From Adlercreutzia faecimuris (GTDB lineage Bacteria > Actinomycetota > Coriobacteriia > Coriobacteriales > Eggerthellaceae), in contig NZ_JAJMLW010000001.1 in assembly GCF_022669055.1 (NCBI RefSeq), positions 992,001 to 1,056,000 of the forward strand: DNA of 64,000 nt, written 5' to 3'. The notes under the pieces are model-generated. The model did not search any database, was not told the DNA's origin, and saw nothing but the letters and a program-made list of their open reading frames with translations. Shown here piece after piece: positions 36,501-43,860 of the stretch. Position 1 is the first letter of the stretch. Each line of letters starts with the position of its first letter. Both the position numbers and the translations under genes were made by a program.

Positions 36501-37433
36501 ATGGCTGAGAAGGCGATACTGTTCGACACGTCCCAGTGCAGCGGCTGCAAGGGCTGCCAGGCGGCGTGCAAGTGCTGGAACGACCTGCCGTCGCCCACGG
36601 CGCTCAACGCCGACGCCCCGTCGTTCACCGGCACCTACCAGAACCCCCCGGACCTGAGCGGCGTGACGCGCCTCGTCATGACGTTCTCCGAGGAGCAGGG
36701 CGGCCCCAAGGGCATCAAGTGGGCCTTCGGGCGCCGCTCCTGCCAGCACTGCGGCGACGCGCCCTGCGCCACCATCTGCCCGGCCGGCGCCATCTTCGTG
36801 GACGAGGCCACGGGCCTGGTGACCACCGATGCCGCGCGGTGCATAGGCTGCCGCTTCTGCGCGTCGGCGTGCCCCTTCGACGTGCCCCGCTACGCCGGGG
36901 ACCGCGGCGTCATCAACAAGTGCACCGGCTGCGTCGACCGCGTTGCCAACGGCCTGGCGCCCGCCTGCGTGACCACCTGCCAGCCCGGCGCGCTCAGCTT
37001 CGGCGACCGCGACGAGATGGTGGCCCGGGCCGAGGAGCGCGCCGCCGTCCTGCGCGAGCGCGGCTACGCCGACGCCGTGGCCTACGGCGCCGACGAGGTG
37101 GGCGGGCTCCACGTCATCCAGGTGCTCAAGTACGGGGCCGCGGCCCACGGCCAGCGCCCCGACCCCGCCGTCAACCCGGCGGTGCAGCTCACTCAGGTCA
37201 TGAAGCCGGTGACCGGCGCCGTGACGGGGCTCACCGTGGCGGGCCTGGCGGCCATGTTCGCCCTGGGCGCCGGCTATAAGCGCGACCGCCGCGCCTACAA
37301 CCCCGCGACCGGCGACACGCTCGACGTCGACACCCGCGAGGTCATCAAGCACGGCGACGGCCAGGACACCGAGTCGGTCAAGGAGCACATCCTGGAGAAT
37401 CTTCCGCGGAGGAAGGGAGGCGACCATGAGTAA
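36501..37433 (+). CDS. Formate dehydrogenase Fe-S subunit (FdnH/FdoH-like)
   Basis: A 310-residue ferredoxin-like subunit with four cysteine groups (CSGCKGCQAAC; CQHCGDAPCATIC; CIGCRFCASAC; CTGCVDRV...CVTTC) for four [4Fe-4S] clusters. A C-terminal transmembrane helix (GAVTGLTVAGLAAMFALGAG) is the anchor typical of FdnH. It passes electrons from the catalytic subunit to the cytochrome b. GAGGGGG precedes the ATG, and the 3' end overlaps the next gene by 8 nt. Confidence 0.94.
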   Translation: MAEKAILFDTSQCSGCKGCQAACKCWNDLPSPTALNADAPSFTGTYQNPPDLSGVTRLVMTFSEEQGGPKGIKWAFGRRSCQHCGDAPCATICPAGAIFVDEATGLVTTDAARCIGCRFCASACPFDVPRYAGDRGVINKCTGCVDRVANGLAPACVTTCQPGALSFGDRDEMVARAEERAAVLRERGYADAVAYGADEVGGLHVIQVLKYGAAAHGQRPDPAVNPAVQLTQVMKPVTGAVTGLTVAGLAAMFALGAGYKRDRRAYNPATGDTLDVDTREVIKHGDGQDTESVKEHILENLPRRKGGDHE

Positions 37434-38196
37434 CGAGGCCTACGTCCCCACGGCCGCGGAGGCCCGGGCCGACGAGGAGTTCCTGCGCGCGCAGGAGGCC
37501 TCCGGCACGGAGCGGTTCATCAAGCGCCACTCGCTCCAGGCCCGCGTCACCCACGGCGTCACCATCGCCTGCTGCCTGTGGCTGGTGGTAAGCGGCCTGT
37601 TCGTGTTCATCCCGGCGCTGGCCCAGGCGGCCGGCCCGGGCGTGGTGTTCGCCATGCGCATGTCCCACCGCGTCATCGGCGTGGCCTTCATCGCGGTGCC
37701 GCTCGTGAGCGCGCTCCTGGCGCCCAAGGGCGTGCGCCACATCTTCAGGAACCTGTTCGCCAAGTGGGACTCCGATGACAAGAAGTGGATGATCCTGTTC
37801 TTCCCCTACCTGTTCATGGCCAAGTGGATCCACATGCCCGACCAGCACGAGCTGAAGAGCGGCCAGCGCTTCGCCGACGGCATGCTGTGGTTCTCCGGCG
37901 CGCTCATGGCGGTGACCGGCGTCATCCTGCTGGTGGGCTCCACCGTGGCGAGCTTCCCGGCGGTGTACGCCTGGACGCTGTTTTTGCACGACATCGGGTT
38001 CTTCCTCATCTGCGTGTTCGGCCTGGCCCACATCTTCCTGGGCGCGGGCATCTTCCAGCCCTACCGGGGCAGCGCGCGCCTGATGTTCGGCGACGGCATG
38101 GTGTCGGAGTCCGACGCGCTGTACCACTGGGGCCATTGGGCCCGCGAGGAGCTCGAGAGCGGCGAGAACGTCGTGGAGAAGGAGGCCCGCCGATGA
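37426..38196 (+). CDS. Formate dehydrogenase cytochrome b subunit (FdnI-like)
   Basis: A 256-residue membrane protein with four transmembrane helices (about 45-65, 85-105, 155-175, 185-210). Histidines are in suitable positions (RHSLQARVTHGVTIACC; MRMSHRVIGVAF; FLHDIGFFLICVFGLAHIF) to bind two b hemes. It reduces quinone with electrons from the formate dehydrogenase. Its stop overlaps the start of fdhE (ATGA). Confidence 0.92.
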   Translation: MSNEAYVPTAAEARADEEFLRAQEASGTERFIKRHSLQARVTHGVTIACCLWLVVSGLFVFIPALAQAAGPGVVFAMRMSHRVIGVAFIAVPLVSALLAPKGVRHIFRNLFAKWDSDDKKWMILFFPYLFMAKWIHMPDQHELKSGQRFADGMLWFSGALMAVTGVILLVGSTVASFPAVYAWTLFLHDIGFFLICVFGLAHIFLGAGIFQPYRGSARLMFGDGMVSESDALYHWGHWAREELESGENVVEKEARR

Positions 38197-39095
38197 ACCT
38201 CGGGCTGATCGACGCCGCCATCCGCGGCTACGGGGCCTCGCTCGACGAGGCCGACCGGGGGCGCCTGGCGTTCTTCCGGGGGCTGTGGGGCGCGGCGCAG
38301 GCCGCGGCCGACGACGCCGGGGCCGGGACGGACGCGGCCTGGGAGCCGCCCTCGGCCCACGCGCTGCGCGCCGCCCGGCGCGAGGGGCGGTCGGTGCTGG
38401 CCCAGGCGCCGGCGGCCGTGGACGGCGCGGCGCTGGCCCGGGTGGCCGACGCCGTGGCCGCGGCGGCCCTGGCGCACGGCGCCTTCCCGCCGGCGGTGGC
38501 CGAGGCGCTCGGCGCCGTGCGGTGGGATCGCGTCGTGCGCGCCAGCGACCTGACGCTCGCCGGATCGGACCCGGCGGCGTGGCTGGCCGACCTGGAGGCC
38601 GTGCTGGCCGACGACGGCCTGGACGGGCAGGCGGCGCGCCTGGGGACGCTGCTGGCGTCGCTGGCCCTGCGCCCGCTGATCGAGGGCCCGGCGGCCCGGG
38701 CGTCGGCGGCCCTGGAGGCGGCCGGGCCCGAGGGGCCGCGCCCGCTCGCGTGCCCCGTGTGCGGCAGCGCGCCGGCGCTCGCCCACGTGGGCGGCGAGAC
38801 GTCCACGGCCGGGCGCGGCCGGCGGCTCGCGTGCCTGCAGTGCGGCACGTCCTGGGAGTTCGAGCGGGTGCGCTGCGCCCGCTGCGGCACCACCGCCCAG
38901 ACGTCGCTGCACTTCTACAACGTGGAGGGCGACGACGCCCACCGCCTGGCCGCCTGCGACGAGTGCGGCGGCTACATCCGCACGCTCTACGCCGGGGACG
39001 CCCTGGCGCCGGTGGCCTACGAGGTGGAGGACGTGGTGATGGCCCGGCTCGACGCCATCGCCCGCGACCCCTCCCTGGCCGCCGCCGAGGGCTAG
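38193..39095 (+). CDS. fdhE: Formate dehydrogenase accessory protein FdhE
   Basis: A 300-residue cytoplasmic protein. The C-terminal half carries four Cys-x-x-Cys pairs (CPVC, CLQC, CARC, CDEC), the rubredoxin-like metal sites of FdhE. The N-terminal half is helical and more divergent. FdhE is needed for assembly of respiratory formate dehydrogenases. The position after the cytochrome subunit and the ATGA overlap support the assignment. Confidence 0.9.
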   Translation: MNLGLIDAAIRGYGASLDEADRGRLAFFRGLWGAAQAAADDAGAGTDAAWEPPSAHALRAARREGRSVLAQAPAAVDGAALARVADAVAAAALAHGAFPPAVAEALGAVRWDRVVRASDLTLAGSDPAAWLADLEAVLADDGLDGQAARLGTLLASLALRPLIEGPAARASAALEAAGPEGPRPLACPVCGSAPALAHVGGETSTAGRGRRLACLQCGTSWEFERVRCARCGTTAQTSLHFYNVEGDDAHRLAACDECGGYIRTLYAGDALAPVAYEVEDVVMARLDAIARDPSLAAAEG

Positions 39096-39235
39096 GGGGC
39101 TGCCGTGGACGCGCGCCTGACGCTGCCCGGCACCGTCGCCGGGGCCCCTCTCGCCGCCGGGGCGCCGGCGGCCCTGCACCGCGTGCCCGAGGCCGCGCGC
39201 TTCGGGGCGCCGTCGTCCGCGGCGAGTGCCGCCGG

Positions 39236-39961
39236 GTGGAGCTGCCCGCCGAGCACGCCCTGGACGTGCACGTCGACGGCGCGCTGGCCATGGAGCTGAC
39301 CTGCACCCCCACCTACCTGCGCGAGCTGGTGCTCGGGCGGCTGCTCACGTCGGGCGTCATCGCCGAGGCGGCCGACGTGCGCTCCCTCTCCGTGACGGCC
39401 GACGGATCGCGGGCCGACGTGGTTCTGGCCCCGGGCGCCGCCGCGCCCGCCGGCGTGGCGGCGGTGCCCACCTACGGCACGGCCGGCCGGCGCCGCGACG
39501 TGCCGGCGGGCGCGGATGTGTCGCGGCCGGGGGCGTGGGATCCGGCCCAGGTACTCGCCCTGGCGCGCGCCTTCGCCGAGGACACCCCGCTGCACCACGC
39601 CACCTACGGCACCCACAGCTGCTATCTGGCCCTCGACGGCGAGCTGCGCTTCGCCTGCGAGGACCTGGGGCGCCACAACGCCCTCGACAAGGCCATCGGA
39701 CACGCGCTCGACGCGGGGCTGCCCCGCGAGCGCTGCCTCGTGTTCTCCAGCGGGCGCATTCCGCTGGACATGATCTCCAAGGTCATCCGCGCCGGCATCC
39801 CCGTGCTGGCCACCAAGTCCATCCCCACCGACCTGGCCGTGCAGACGGCGCGCGAGACGGGCCTCACCCTCATCTGCTGCGCGCGGCCCGACTCCGTCAA
39901 GGTGTTCAACGACCCCACCGACCGCCTCTTCGGGCTCCCCGGCGCCGCCTCCGCGGCCTAG
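39236..39961 (+). CDS. fdhD: FdhD-like formate dehydrogenase sulfurtransferase, apparent 5' frameshift
   Basis: The clear FdhD homology runs from about 39215 to the stop: EHALDVHVDG, CTPTYLRELVLGRLLTSGVI, HHATYGTHSCYLALDGELRFACEDLGRHNALDKAIG, CLVFSSGRIPLDMISKV and PVLATKSIPTDLAVQTA (quoted as separate blocks). The first in-frame start giving this frame is GTG 39236 (241 aa), without a good ribosome site. A better GTG at 39105 begins a frame reading into GVPEAARFG-like sequence up to about 39215 and then fails; a single-base shift near 39211-39220 would join the two. The Cys-x-x-Cys loop essential in E. coli FdhD is absent: the expected site reads VPTYGTAGRRRDVPAG. FdhD moves sulfur to Moco of formate dehydrogenases. 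Confidence 0.8.
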   Translation: MELPAEHALDVHVDGALAMELTCTPTYLRELVLGRLLTSGVIAEAADVRSLSVTADGSRADVVLAPGAAAPAGVAAVPTYGTAGRRRDVPAGADVSRPGAWDPAQVLALARAFAEDTPLHHATYGTHSCYLALDGELRFACEDLGRHNALDKAIGHALDAGLPRERCLVFSSGRIPLDMISKVIRAGIPVLATKSIPTDLAVQTARETGLTLICCARPDSVKVFNDPTDRLFGLPGAASAA

Positions 39962-39987
39962 GCCGCGGAGGCGGCGCCGGGGAGCCC
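39932..39987. repeat. 56-bp perfect palindrome across the fdhD stop codon
   Basis: Positions 39932-39959 and 39960-39987 are exact reverse complements with no loop. The TAG stop lies at the centre, so the last nine codons form one arm. It could act as a terminator or cruciform. Confidence 0.9.
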
Positions 39988-40142
39988 CGTCCGCCTAGGT
40001 CGTGGGGGCGTGTCGCCTCGCCCCGCCCCGTCCCGCCTAGGCCGCGGGGGCACGTCGCCCGCCCTGGGGCCCTCGCGCCCCTCCCCTGGGAAGCCCTCGC
40101 GCCTCCTCGCCAAGGCTGCGGCGCCGTTCCGCCCCCCCCTCC

Positions 40143-40345
40143 TGCGAGATCGCCGGTTTTCGTCCAGATCCTTGGACAAAAACCGGCGATCTCGCATTCG
40201 CGTGGACAAAAACCGGCGATCTCGCAGCCCTCGCGCCCCCTTCTCCGCCCTTCTCCGATTCCCTCGCTTCGCTGACCTGGGGAAACGCGCTCGCGCCTGC
40301 GAGAGGCGCCCGCCTTTTCCTGCGAGATCGCCGTTTTTTGTCCAC
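40143..40345. repeat. Locus A: four copies of a 25-bp repeat, including an arm-core-arm element
   Basis: The unit TGCGAGATCGCCGNTTTTNG plus TCCAC (N variable) occurs forward at 40143-40167, inverted at 40172-40196 and 40202-40226, and forward at 40321-40345. Copies 3 and 4 are the arms of a 144-bp element whose core has TGACCTGGGGAAACGCGC (40273-40290). Copies 1 and 2 form a tight hairpin beside it. The preceding 39988-40140 has two imperfect copies of a roughly 40-bp GC-rich unit containing CCGCCTAGG. No gene is seen. Confidence 0.85.
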
Positions 40346-40391
40346 GCCCCCGCCTCCGGGCCGGCGCGGGGGTGGCGAAACGCGGCGGAGG

Positions 40392-40400
40392 TGCGATAAT
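40392..40400 (+). promoter_or_regulatory. Extended -10 promoter of the flavoprotein-rsmA unit
   Basis: TGC followed by GATAAT (40395-40400) is an extended -10, about 35 nt before ATG 40435. Confidence 0.45.
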
Positions 40401-40434
40401 GGGTGGCCGAACCCTACCGGAAGGACGGACCTCC

Positions 40435-41154
40435 ATGCACCGACTCATCATCGCCGGCTCGCCGCGGGCTGACGGGCGCAGCGCCCACCTGGCCGACGAG
40501 CTGTTCAACGCCTGCATCGAGGAATGCCCCGGCGACGGCGTGTCCATCGTGTCGGTGGCGAGCACCGAGGTGGCGCCCTGCACCGGCTGCGACGCCTGCC
40601 GAGCCGCCCGGCCCGAGCCGCCCGCCGCGCCCCCCGAGGGCGACCCGCTGTCCCCCTGCGCGGCCATGGCCGCCAGCGACGCGGCCCGGCACCAGTGCGT
40701 CATCGCCGACGACATGGCCGAGGTGCGCAAGCACCTCGACGCCGCCGACGAGCTCATCGTCGTGTCCCCGGTCTACTTCGCCTCCGCCCCGGCCCAGATG
40801 AAGGCCCTGCTCGACCGCCTGCAGCCCTACTACTGGTCCGACGCGCGGCGCGGCCCCGCCCGCCCGGCTGTCCTCCACGTGGTGGGGGAGGGGGGCGACC
40901 CCCACGGTATCGGGCCTCTGGTGGGCACCGTGCGCTCGGCCCTGGCCGTGGCCGGGTTCCGTCTTGAGCTCGTCTTGGACTGGGTGGGCAAGATCGACGC
41001 CGACGGCGAGATCACCGCCGAGGCCGACGAGTACCCCGTCGAGCCGCTGGACGCCGCGTGGGGCGACGGGGCCGACGCGCCCGCGCCCGCGGAAGACGAG
41101 GACGACGGCTGGGACGACCCCTGGGAGGACGAGCGCCGCGATGGCCGCCGATAG
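40435..41154 (+). CDS. NAD(P)H-dependent FMN reductase-like flavoprotein
   Basis: A 239-residue flavodoxin-fold protein: RLIIAGSPRADGRSAHLADEL at the N terminus binds FMN phosphate, CTGCDAC provides a Cys-x-x-Cys-x-x-Cys stretch as in iron-sulfur flavoproteins, and SPVYFASAPAQMKALLDRLQ follows. The last 45 residues are very acidic (DEDDGWDDPWEDE). It probably transfers electrons from NAD(P)H to an unknown acceptor. AAGGACGG precedes the ATG. It overlaps rsmA by 14 nt. Confidence 0.82.
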   Translation: MHRLIIAGSPRADGRSAHLADELFNACIEECPGDGVSIVSVASTEVAPCTGCDACRAARPEPPAAPPEGDPLSPCAAMAASDAARHQCVIADDMAEVRKHLDAADELIVVSPVYFASAPAQMKALLDRLQPYYWSDARRGPARPAVLHVVGEGGDPHGIGPLVGTVRSALAVAGFRLELVLDWVGKIDADGEITAEADEYPVEPLDAAWGDGADAPAPAEDEDDGWDDPWEDERRDGRR

Positions 41155-42097
41155 GATGTCGCCCCTGTCCTCGGTGTCCGCCGCCCGCGCGGTGCTCGAG
41201 GACCACGGGCTCCAGGCCAAGTACACCCTGGGGCAGAACTTCCTGGTCAACGACGAGATCCTGCGCAAGATCGTCGAGCTTGCCCAGGTGGGGCCCGACG
41301 ATGTGGTGCTCGAGGTGGGACCGGGGCTCGGCACGCTCACCATCCCGCTTCTGCGCCATGCCGCCCGCGTGGTGTCGGTCGAGCGCGACCCCGACCTGCC
41401 GGCCGTGCTGGCCGAGACGCTCGACCCGTGGAAGGAGGGCTTCGCGCTCATCCGCAAGGACGCCCTCGACGTGACGGCCGACGACCTGCGGGCCGTCGGC
41501 TGCGAGCCCGAGGTGCCCGGCGGCTCGCCGGGCAAGCTGGTGGCCAACCTGCCCTACGCCGTGGCGGCCACCGTGGTGCTGGACTACCTCGAGCGCTTCG
41601 CGTCCCTCCAGTCGGCCACCGTCATGGTGCAGCGCGAGGTGGCCGACCGCATGGCCGCGCGCCCCGGCACCAAGAGCTACGGGGCCTACACGGTCAAGCT
41701 CGGGCTCCACGCGCAGCTGGCCGGGCGCTTTGCCGTGGGGCCGGGCAACTTCTTCCCGCCGCCGCGGGTGGACAGCGCCGTGGTGCGCCTGGAGCGCCGC
41801 CTGCCCGTCGACGCGGCGGGCATCCCCCTCGGGCCGCGGGCCGTGCGCGCCGCCTGCGCCATGGCCGACGCCGCCTTCGCCAGCCGCCGCAAGACGCTCG
41901 CCAACTCGGCCAAGACGTGGTTCGCCGGCCGGGGCGCGGCGCCCGCGGACGCCGCGGCCGCGCTCGCGAAGGTGTGGGAGGCCGCGGACATCGACCCGGC
42001 GCGCCGCGGCGAGACCCTCGACCAGGCCGAGTTCATCCGCCTGGGCACGGCCCTGCTCGACCGGGGCGGCTCCCTCGTGGCGGCCGCGGGCCTCTAG
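41141..42097 (+). CDS. rsmA: 16S rRNA (adenine-1518/1519-N6)-dimethyltransferase
   Basis: A 318-residue KsgA/RsmA enzyme: KYTLGQNFLVNDEILRKIV at the N terminus, SAM motif VLEVGPGLGTLT, VVSVERDPDL, catalytic NLPYAVAA, and FFPPPRVDSAVVRL. It dimethylates two adenines in helix 45 of 16S rRNA. ATG 41141 has GGGAGGA about 11 nt upstream and overlaps the flavoprotein gene; ATG 41156 is an alternative five residues shorter. Confidence 0.95.
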   Translation: MAADRMSPLSSVSAARAVLEDHGLQAKYTLGQNFLVNDEILRKIVELAQVGPDDVVLEVGPGLGTLTIPLLRHAARVVSVERDPDLPAVLAETLDPWKEGFALIRKDALDVTADDLRAVGCEPEVPGGSPGKLVANLPYAVAATVVLDYLERFASLQSATVMVQREVADRMAARPGTKSYGAYTVKLGLHAQLAGRFAVGPGNFFPPPRVDSAVVRLERRLPVDAAGIPLGPRAVRAACAMADAAFASRRKTLANSAKTWFAGRGAAPADAAAALAKVWEAADIDPARRGETLDQAEFIRLGTALLDRGGSLVAAAGL

Positions 42098-42106
42098 GGG
42101 CCGTAC

Positions 42107-42403
42107 GTGGCGCGCCGCTACTCGAAAACGCGCAACGAGGGCTTCAAGGAGGCGCTCGACCGCGCGCCCGTGCCCGCCTCGGGCGGCGGCGCGCAGGCCA
42201 ACGGTCGGCGCCCGGGGAAGGCGCGCGCCTCGGCGGCCGGCGCCCGGGGCCTGGAGGGCGTGCTCGCCCATCCCGTGGAGGCCCTCGTCGCCGCCTCCCG
42301 GCCCGCGCACCCGCGTCCTGGCGTCCGCCGACCTTCCCTAGGGCGCTCCCTCCCGGCGCGCGAGGCGTCCGCGGCCGGCGGGGAGCGGCCGCTTCTGCTA
42401 TAG
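42107..42403 (+). CDS. Possible small basic protein, unrecognised
   Basis: A 98-codon frame with a GTG start 9 nt after the rsmA stop. The first 20 residues (ARRYSKTRNEGFKEALDRAP) look protein-like; the rest is Ala/Arg/Pro-rich, as any frame would be at this GC content. It could be a degraded gene start or no gene at all. Confidence 0.3.
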   Translation: MARRYSKTRNEGFKEALDRAPVPASGGGAQANGRRPGKARASAAGARGLEGVLAHPVEALVAASRPAHPRPGVRRPSLGRSLPAREASAAGGERPLLL

Positions 42404-42404
42404 T
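42396..42404 (+). promoter_or_regulatory. Extended -10 promoter of the SDR gene
   Basis: TGC followed by TATAGT (42399-42404), about 60 nt before ATG 42466. Confidence 0.5.
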
Positions 42405-42465
42405 CGCGTGTGTTTCTTCGGGCGCCCGACCGGGCGGCCCGCCATCGCAGGAGAGAAGAGGAACC

Positions 42466-43266
42466 ATGGGATTTCTTGAGGGCAAGACCGCCATCATCAC
42501 CGGCGCCGGCTTCGCCGCGCTGAAGGACGGCTCGGCCGGCTCCATCGGCTACGGCATCGCCACCGCCTACGCCAAGGAGGGCGCCAACCTCGTCATCACC
42601 GGCCGCAACGTGGCCAAGCTCGAGACCGCCAAGGAGAAGCTCGAGGCCGCCTACGGCATCCAGGTGCTCGCCGTGCAGGCCGACGTCAACGCCGGCGCCG
42701 ACAATAAGGCCGTCGTGCAGTCCGTCATCGACCAGGCCATCGAGAAGTTCGGCCGCATCGACGTGCTGGTGAACAACGCCCAGGCGTCCGCGTCGGGCGT
42801 CACCCTGGGCGACCACACCACCGACCAGTTCGACCTGGCCATCTACTCGGGCCTCTACGCCACCTTCTACTACATGCAGGCCTGCTACCCGTACCTCAAG
42901 GAGACGAAGGGCTCGGTCATCAACTTCGCGTCCGGCGCGGGGCTGTTCGGCAACTACGGCCAGTGCGCCTACGCCGCCGCCAAGGAGGGCATCCGCGGCA
43001 TGAGCCGCGTGGCCGCCACCGAGTGGGGCCCCGACGGCATCAACGTCAACGTCGTGTGCCCGCTGGCCTGGACCACGGCGCTCGAGAACTTCAAGGAGGC
43101 CTACCCCGACGCCTTCGAGGCCAACGTGCACATGCCCCCCATGGGCCACTACGGCGACGTCGAGAAGGAGATCGGGCGCGTGGTCGTGCAGCTGGCCAAC
43201 CCCGACTTCAAGTTCATGAGCGGCGAGACGCTCACGCTCGAGGGCGGCATGGGCCAGCGCCCGTAG
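42466..43266 (+). CDS. Short-chain dehydrogenase/reductase (SDR)
   Basis: A 266-residue Rossmann enzyme. The N-terminal dinucleotide motif is TAIITGAGFAALKDGSAGSIGYGIA, an expanded Gly motif longer than the usual TGxxxGxG (quoted here only to locate it at about residues 8-32). VLVNNAQAS and the catalytic Tyr-x-x-x-Lys in CAYAAAKEGIRG with an upstream Ser (INFASGAG) are present. NVVCPLAWTTALENF is the substrate-loop region. Eggerthellaceae use many SDRs on steroids and polyphenols, but the substrate here is unknown. GAGGAACC precedes the ATG. Confidence 0.88.
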   Translation: MGFLEGKTAIITGAGFAALKDGSAGSIGYGIATAYAKEGANLVITGRNVAKLETAKEKLEAAYGIQVLAVQADVNAGADNKAVVQSVIDQAIEKFGRIDVLVNNAQASASGVTLGDHTTDQFDLAIYSGLYATFYYMQACYPYLKETKGSVINFASGAGLFGNYGQCAYAAAKEGIRGMSRVAATEWGPDGINVNVVCPLAWTTALENFKEAYPDAFEANVHMPPMGHYGDVEKEIGRVVVQLANPDFKFMSGETLTLEGGMGQRP

Positions 43267-43290
43267 CCCCCGTCCTCCCGAGACGAGAAG

Positions 43291-43385
43291 GGGGCCGCCC
43301 GGTGGCGGCCCCGCCCTTCGGGGATGGCCGCCGCCCGCGTCCTTCCCCGCCTGCGAGGGGGCCCGCCGATGGCGGGCCTCCTCGC
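43291..43385 (+). terminator. Two terminator hairpins after the SDR gene
   Basis: Stem 1 is 9 bp (43291-43299 with 43304-43312). Stem 2 is about 11 bp with one G-T pair (43357-43367 with 43371-43381, loop GAT), followed by CGCTTTC. Confidence 0.6.
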
Positions 43386-43548
43386 TTTCACGGCCCTGAC
43401 CGGGGATGTCAAAGACTTTGGACAGGCATCCGCCGGCGTTTTCGCCATGGTTTCCGCCCCGGGCGCCTACACTGCCCCTGCGCGTTCCCGCGGGGTGGGC
43501 GATGGGGCGGGGCGCGCGGCATCCCGCATCGCCCACGAAGGAGCCATC

Positions 43549-43764
43549 ATGGCCAAGAAGCGCTTCGTCCGGATCTACTACGCCGGCGTCTTCGAGCAGC
43601 AGCGCGTCTACGTCGACACGCTGACCGGCGTGAACTACCTCCTGCTCATCTGCAACACCAACAACATGGGGTCGGGCCTCACGGTGCTGCTCGACGCCGA
43701 CGGCAAGCCCGTGGTCACGCCGCTCGACGAGATCGACCGCCTCGCCATCGAAGACGACGACTAA
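43549..43764 (+). CDS. DUF6440 family small protein
   Basis: A 71-residue protein: MAKKRFVRIYYAGVF, then YVDTLTGVNYLLL and GSGLTVLLDADGKPV, the layout of DUF6440. These are small beta-rich proteins of unknown function common in Coriobacteriia and Firmicutes. AAGGAG precedes the ATG. It is a single gene between terminators. Confidence 0.82.
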   Translation: MAKKRFVRIYYAGVFEQQRVYVDTLTGVNYLLLICNTNNMGSGLTVLLDADGKPVVTPLDEIDRLAIEDDD

Positions 43765-43797
43765 CGCGCCGCGGGCGCGGGCGCGCGGCGCAAAGGG

Positions 43798-43831
43798 AAG
43801 GGCCCCGCGGCCGTTCGGCTGCGGGGCCCTT
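43798..43831. terminator. Bidirectional terminator between convergent genes
   Basis: An 11-bp perfect stem (43798-43808 with 43821-43831) with an internally paired loop lies between the ends of the DUF6440 gene and the DUF5692 gene. Confidence 0.75.
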
Positions 43832-43860
43832 GGGGGAGGGGGTGTCCCAGCGGGCGGGCG

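Noticed and set aside
38285-39235. Long 5' extension of the fdhD frame starting at 38285
   Set aside because: It overlaps nearly all of fdhE and is low-complexity Arg/Gly; only the part after about 39200 resembles FdhD.
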